From Gammaproteobacteria bacterium (lineage in GTDB: Bacteria > Pseudomonadota > Gammaproteobacteria > Steroidobacterales > Steroidobacteraceae), in contig JASHYG010000027.1 in the NCBI GenBank assembly GCA_030043215.1, positions 1-5,534 of the forward strand: DNA of 5,534 bases, written 5' to 3'. The notes beneath the pieces were generated by a model that was not told the origin of the DNA, searched no databases, and saw nothing but the letters and a program-made list of their open reading frames with translations. A program made the translations under genes and the position numbers. The stretch's first letter is position 1. Each line of letters starts with the position of its first letter. Of the stretch, positions 4,609-5,534 are shown piece by piece.

Positions 4609-5433
4609 ATGACCCTGCGGGGCAAGTTGCGGCTGGTGGGCGAGACCGACGTTGGCAAGGTCCGCGAGCACAACGAGGACACCATCGCCTTCGATCCCGA
4701 CATCGGGCTGCTGGTCGTGGCCGACGGCATGGGCGGATACAACGCGGGCGAGGTCGCAAGCAGCATCGCGGTCAAGACCATCGTCCATCTGGTCCAGGAG
4801 TCCGTGGAGCGCGAGGACCTGCGCGTCAACGATCCGGGAACCGGCATGTCGAGATCGAGCATCATCCTGCGGGATGCGATTCATCGAGCCAACAAGATCA
4901 TCTATCAGACGGCCCGGACCCAGCCGCAATGCGAGGGGATGGGCACCACCGTCGTGAGCGCCCTGTTCTTCGACAACAGGATGGCCGTCGCCCACGTCGG
5001 CGACGCCCGCTTGTACCGCCTGCGGAGCGACAAGTTCGAGCAGATCACCATGGACCACTCGCTCCTGCAGGAGCTCGTGGACCGCGGCTTCTACTCGGCC
5101 GAGGAGGCCCAGCGCGCCGCGAACAAGAACTACGTCACGCGGGCGCTCGGGGTGGAGCCGAACGTGGACGTGGAGGTGCAGGAGGTCGCGGTGCAGAAGG
5201 GCGACTTCTACGTTCTGTGCTCGGATGGGCTATCCGACATGGTGGAAGACGACGACATTCACTTAACGATCAGCACCTTTGGTGCTAATCTGGATACGGT
5301 CGCCAAACAATTGATTCAGCTGTCGAATGACAACGGAGGACGAGACAACATCTCCGTCGTCATGGCTCACGTCCTGGAAGCTTTCCCCGCGAGCAAGGGC
5401 ATTCTCGACAAGATCCTTGGCTGGCTGGGCTAA
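4609..5433 (+). CDS. PP2C-family (PPM) Ser/Thr protein phosphatase
   Basis: A 274-residue soluble metal-dependent phosphatase that removes phosphate from Ser/Thr (the Stp/PrpC/PppA group). It consists of a single PP2C domain with no signal peptide or membrane segment. Visible motifs in order: R19-x-x-N22-E23-D24; VADGMGG (37-43), with D39 and G40 as metal ligands; GMGTT before about 115; HVGDARLYRLR (129-139); DHSLLQELVDRG; VTRALG; CSDGLSD (204-210), with D206; and GRDN (244-247), with D246. The metal-coordinating Asp residues expected for the family are all present, so it should be active. Length is typical for bacterial single-domain members (about 240-280). A probable FHA gene starts 14 bases downstream, indicating one operon and a role in a Ser/Thr phosphorylation circuit; its kinase is not in the window. 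Codons near 5255-5345 are richer in A+T than the rest. The exact subgroup cannot be decided, so no symbol is given. Confidence 0.95.
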   Translation: MTLRGKLRLVGETDVGKVREHNEDTIAFDPDIGLLVVADGMGGYNAGEVASSIAVKTIVHLVQESVEREDLRVNDPGTGMSRSSIILRDAIHRANKIIYQTARTQPQCEGMGTTVVSALFFDNRMAVAHVGDARLYRLRSDKFEQITMDHSLLQELVDRGFYSAEEAQRAANKNYVTRALGVEPNVDVEVQEVAVQKGDFYVLCSDGLSDMVEDDDIHLTISTFGANLDTVAKQLIQLSNDNGGRDNISVVMAHVLEAFPASKGILDKILGWLG

Positions 5434-5437
5434 GAGA

Positions 5438-5442
5438 AGAGG
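5438..5442 (+). promoter_or_regulatory. Ribosome binding site of the FHA gene
   Basis: AGAGG ends 5 bases before the ATG at 5448, within the 14-base gap after the phosphatase stop codon. It supports translation of a second gene on the same transcript. Confidence 0.65.
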
Positions 5443-5447
5443 CACGC

Positions 5448-5534
5448 ATGGCAAGGTTGATACTGAGCCTGGATAGTCAGGTGATGGCCGAATACAACAT
5501 GAACAAGGAGCGCTACACGGTCGGGCGCCTCCCG
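5448..5534 (+). CDS. Probable FHA-domain protein, N-terminal fragment (cut by window edge)
   Basis: An open frame of 29 codons starts at an ATG with a good Shine-Dalgarno sequence and runs off the right edge. It begins MARLILSLDSQ and reaches YTVGRLP (23-29). A short beta-strand start followed by a [IV]GR motif is how forkhead-associated (FHA) domains commonly begin. In that family the Arg of GR (here R27) lies in the loop that binds phosphothreonine. FHA proteins read Ser/Thr phosphorylation marks, which fits the PP2C gene 14 bases upstream. The rest of the protein, including the other conserved FHA residues (Ser, Asn) and any further domains, is outside the window, so this call rests on a short segment plus context. 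Confidence 0.72.
   Translation, partial: MARLILSLDSQVMAEYNMNKERYTVGRLP

Noticed and set aside
4403..5058. Minus-strand frames across the intergenic region and the phosphatase gene
   Set aside because: They run through the reverse strand of conserved PP2C motifs and the control region, with no Shine-Dalgarno support and no recognisable domain.
1..5534. Mobile elements, CRISPR arrays, tRNA or rRNA genes
   Set aside because: I saw no transposase or integrase motifs, no regularly spaced repeat array, no cloverleaf with a conserved T-loop, and no rRNA signature.

Overview
This is a GC-rich (about two-thirds G+C by eye), densely packed bacterial chromosomal segment. The adjacency of rpsP and ffh, with a YfjD/CorB-type transporter divergent from ffh, is the arrangement known from Gammaproteobacteria. 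The protein sequences also look proteobacterial: Ffh begins MFDNLTQRL, S16 begins MVTIRL, and RadA is of the classic type. High GC argues against enterics and fits a high-GC gammaproteobacterial lineage. I cannot name the genus from the sequence alone.

Layout, left to right. (1) Minus strand, cut by the left edge: the first 15 codons of rpsP (ribosomal protein S16), too short for a standard ORF scan, preceded by a plausible own promoter and a weak terminator-like stem. (2) Minus strand: ffh, the protein of the signal recognition particle, complete. (3) A 200-base divergent control region. It holds a perfect TATAAT for ffh and, on the other side, a very stable 10-bp hairpin in the leader of the next gene. 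(4) Plus strand: a CNNM/CBS/CorC_HlyC membrane protein (YfjD/CorB type) with a TTG start. (5) Minus strand: radA, convergent with yfjD and only 9 bases from it; a 14-base direct repeat spans the two stop codons. (6) A 275-base divergent region between radA and the next gene, with a repeated 9-mer in the radA leader and a CRP-like dyad upstream of the phosphatase. (7) Plus strand: a PP2C-family Ser/Thr protein phosphatase, followed after 14 bases by the start of a probable FHA-domain gene that runs off the right edge.

How the genes relate. rpsP and ffh serve translation and co-translational protein targeting. radA serves recombination and branch migration. The CNNM protein is probably involved in Mg2+/Co2+ homeostasis. 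The PP2C-FHA pair looks like part of a Ser/Thr phosphorylation signalling module: a phosphatase plus a phosphothreonine reader, with any kinase outside the window. Most of the window is ordinary housekeeping sequence and I see no clear undescribed system. The points most worth checking are the altered GNN-type ion-site motif in the transporter, its structured leader, the two candidate operators in the radA/phosphatase divergent region, and what follows the FHA gene.
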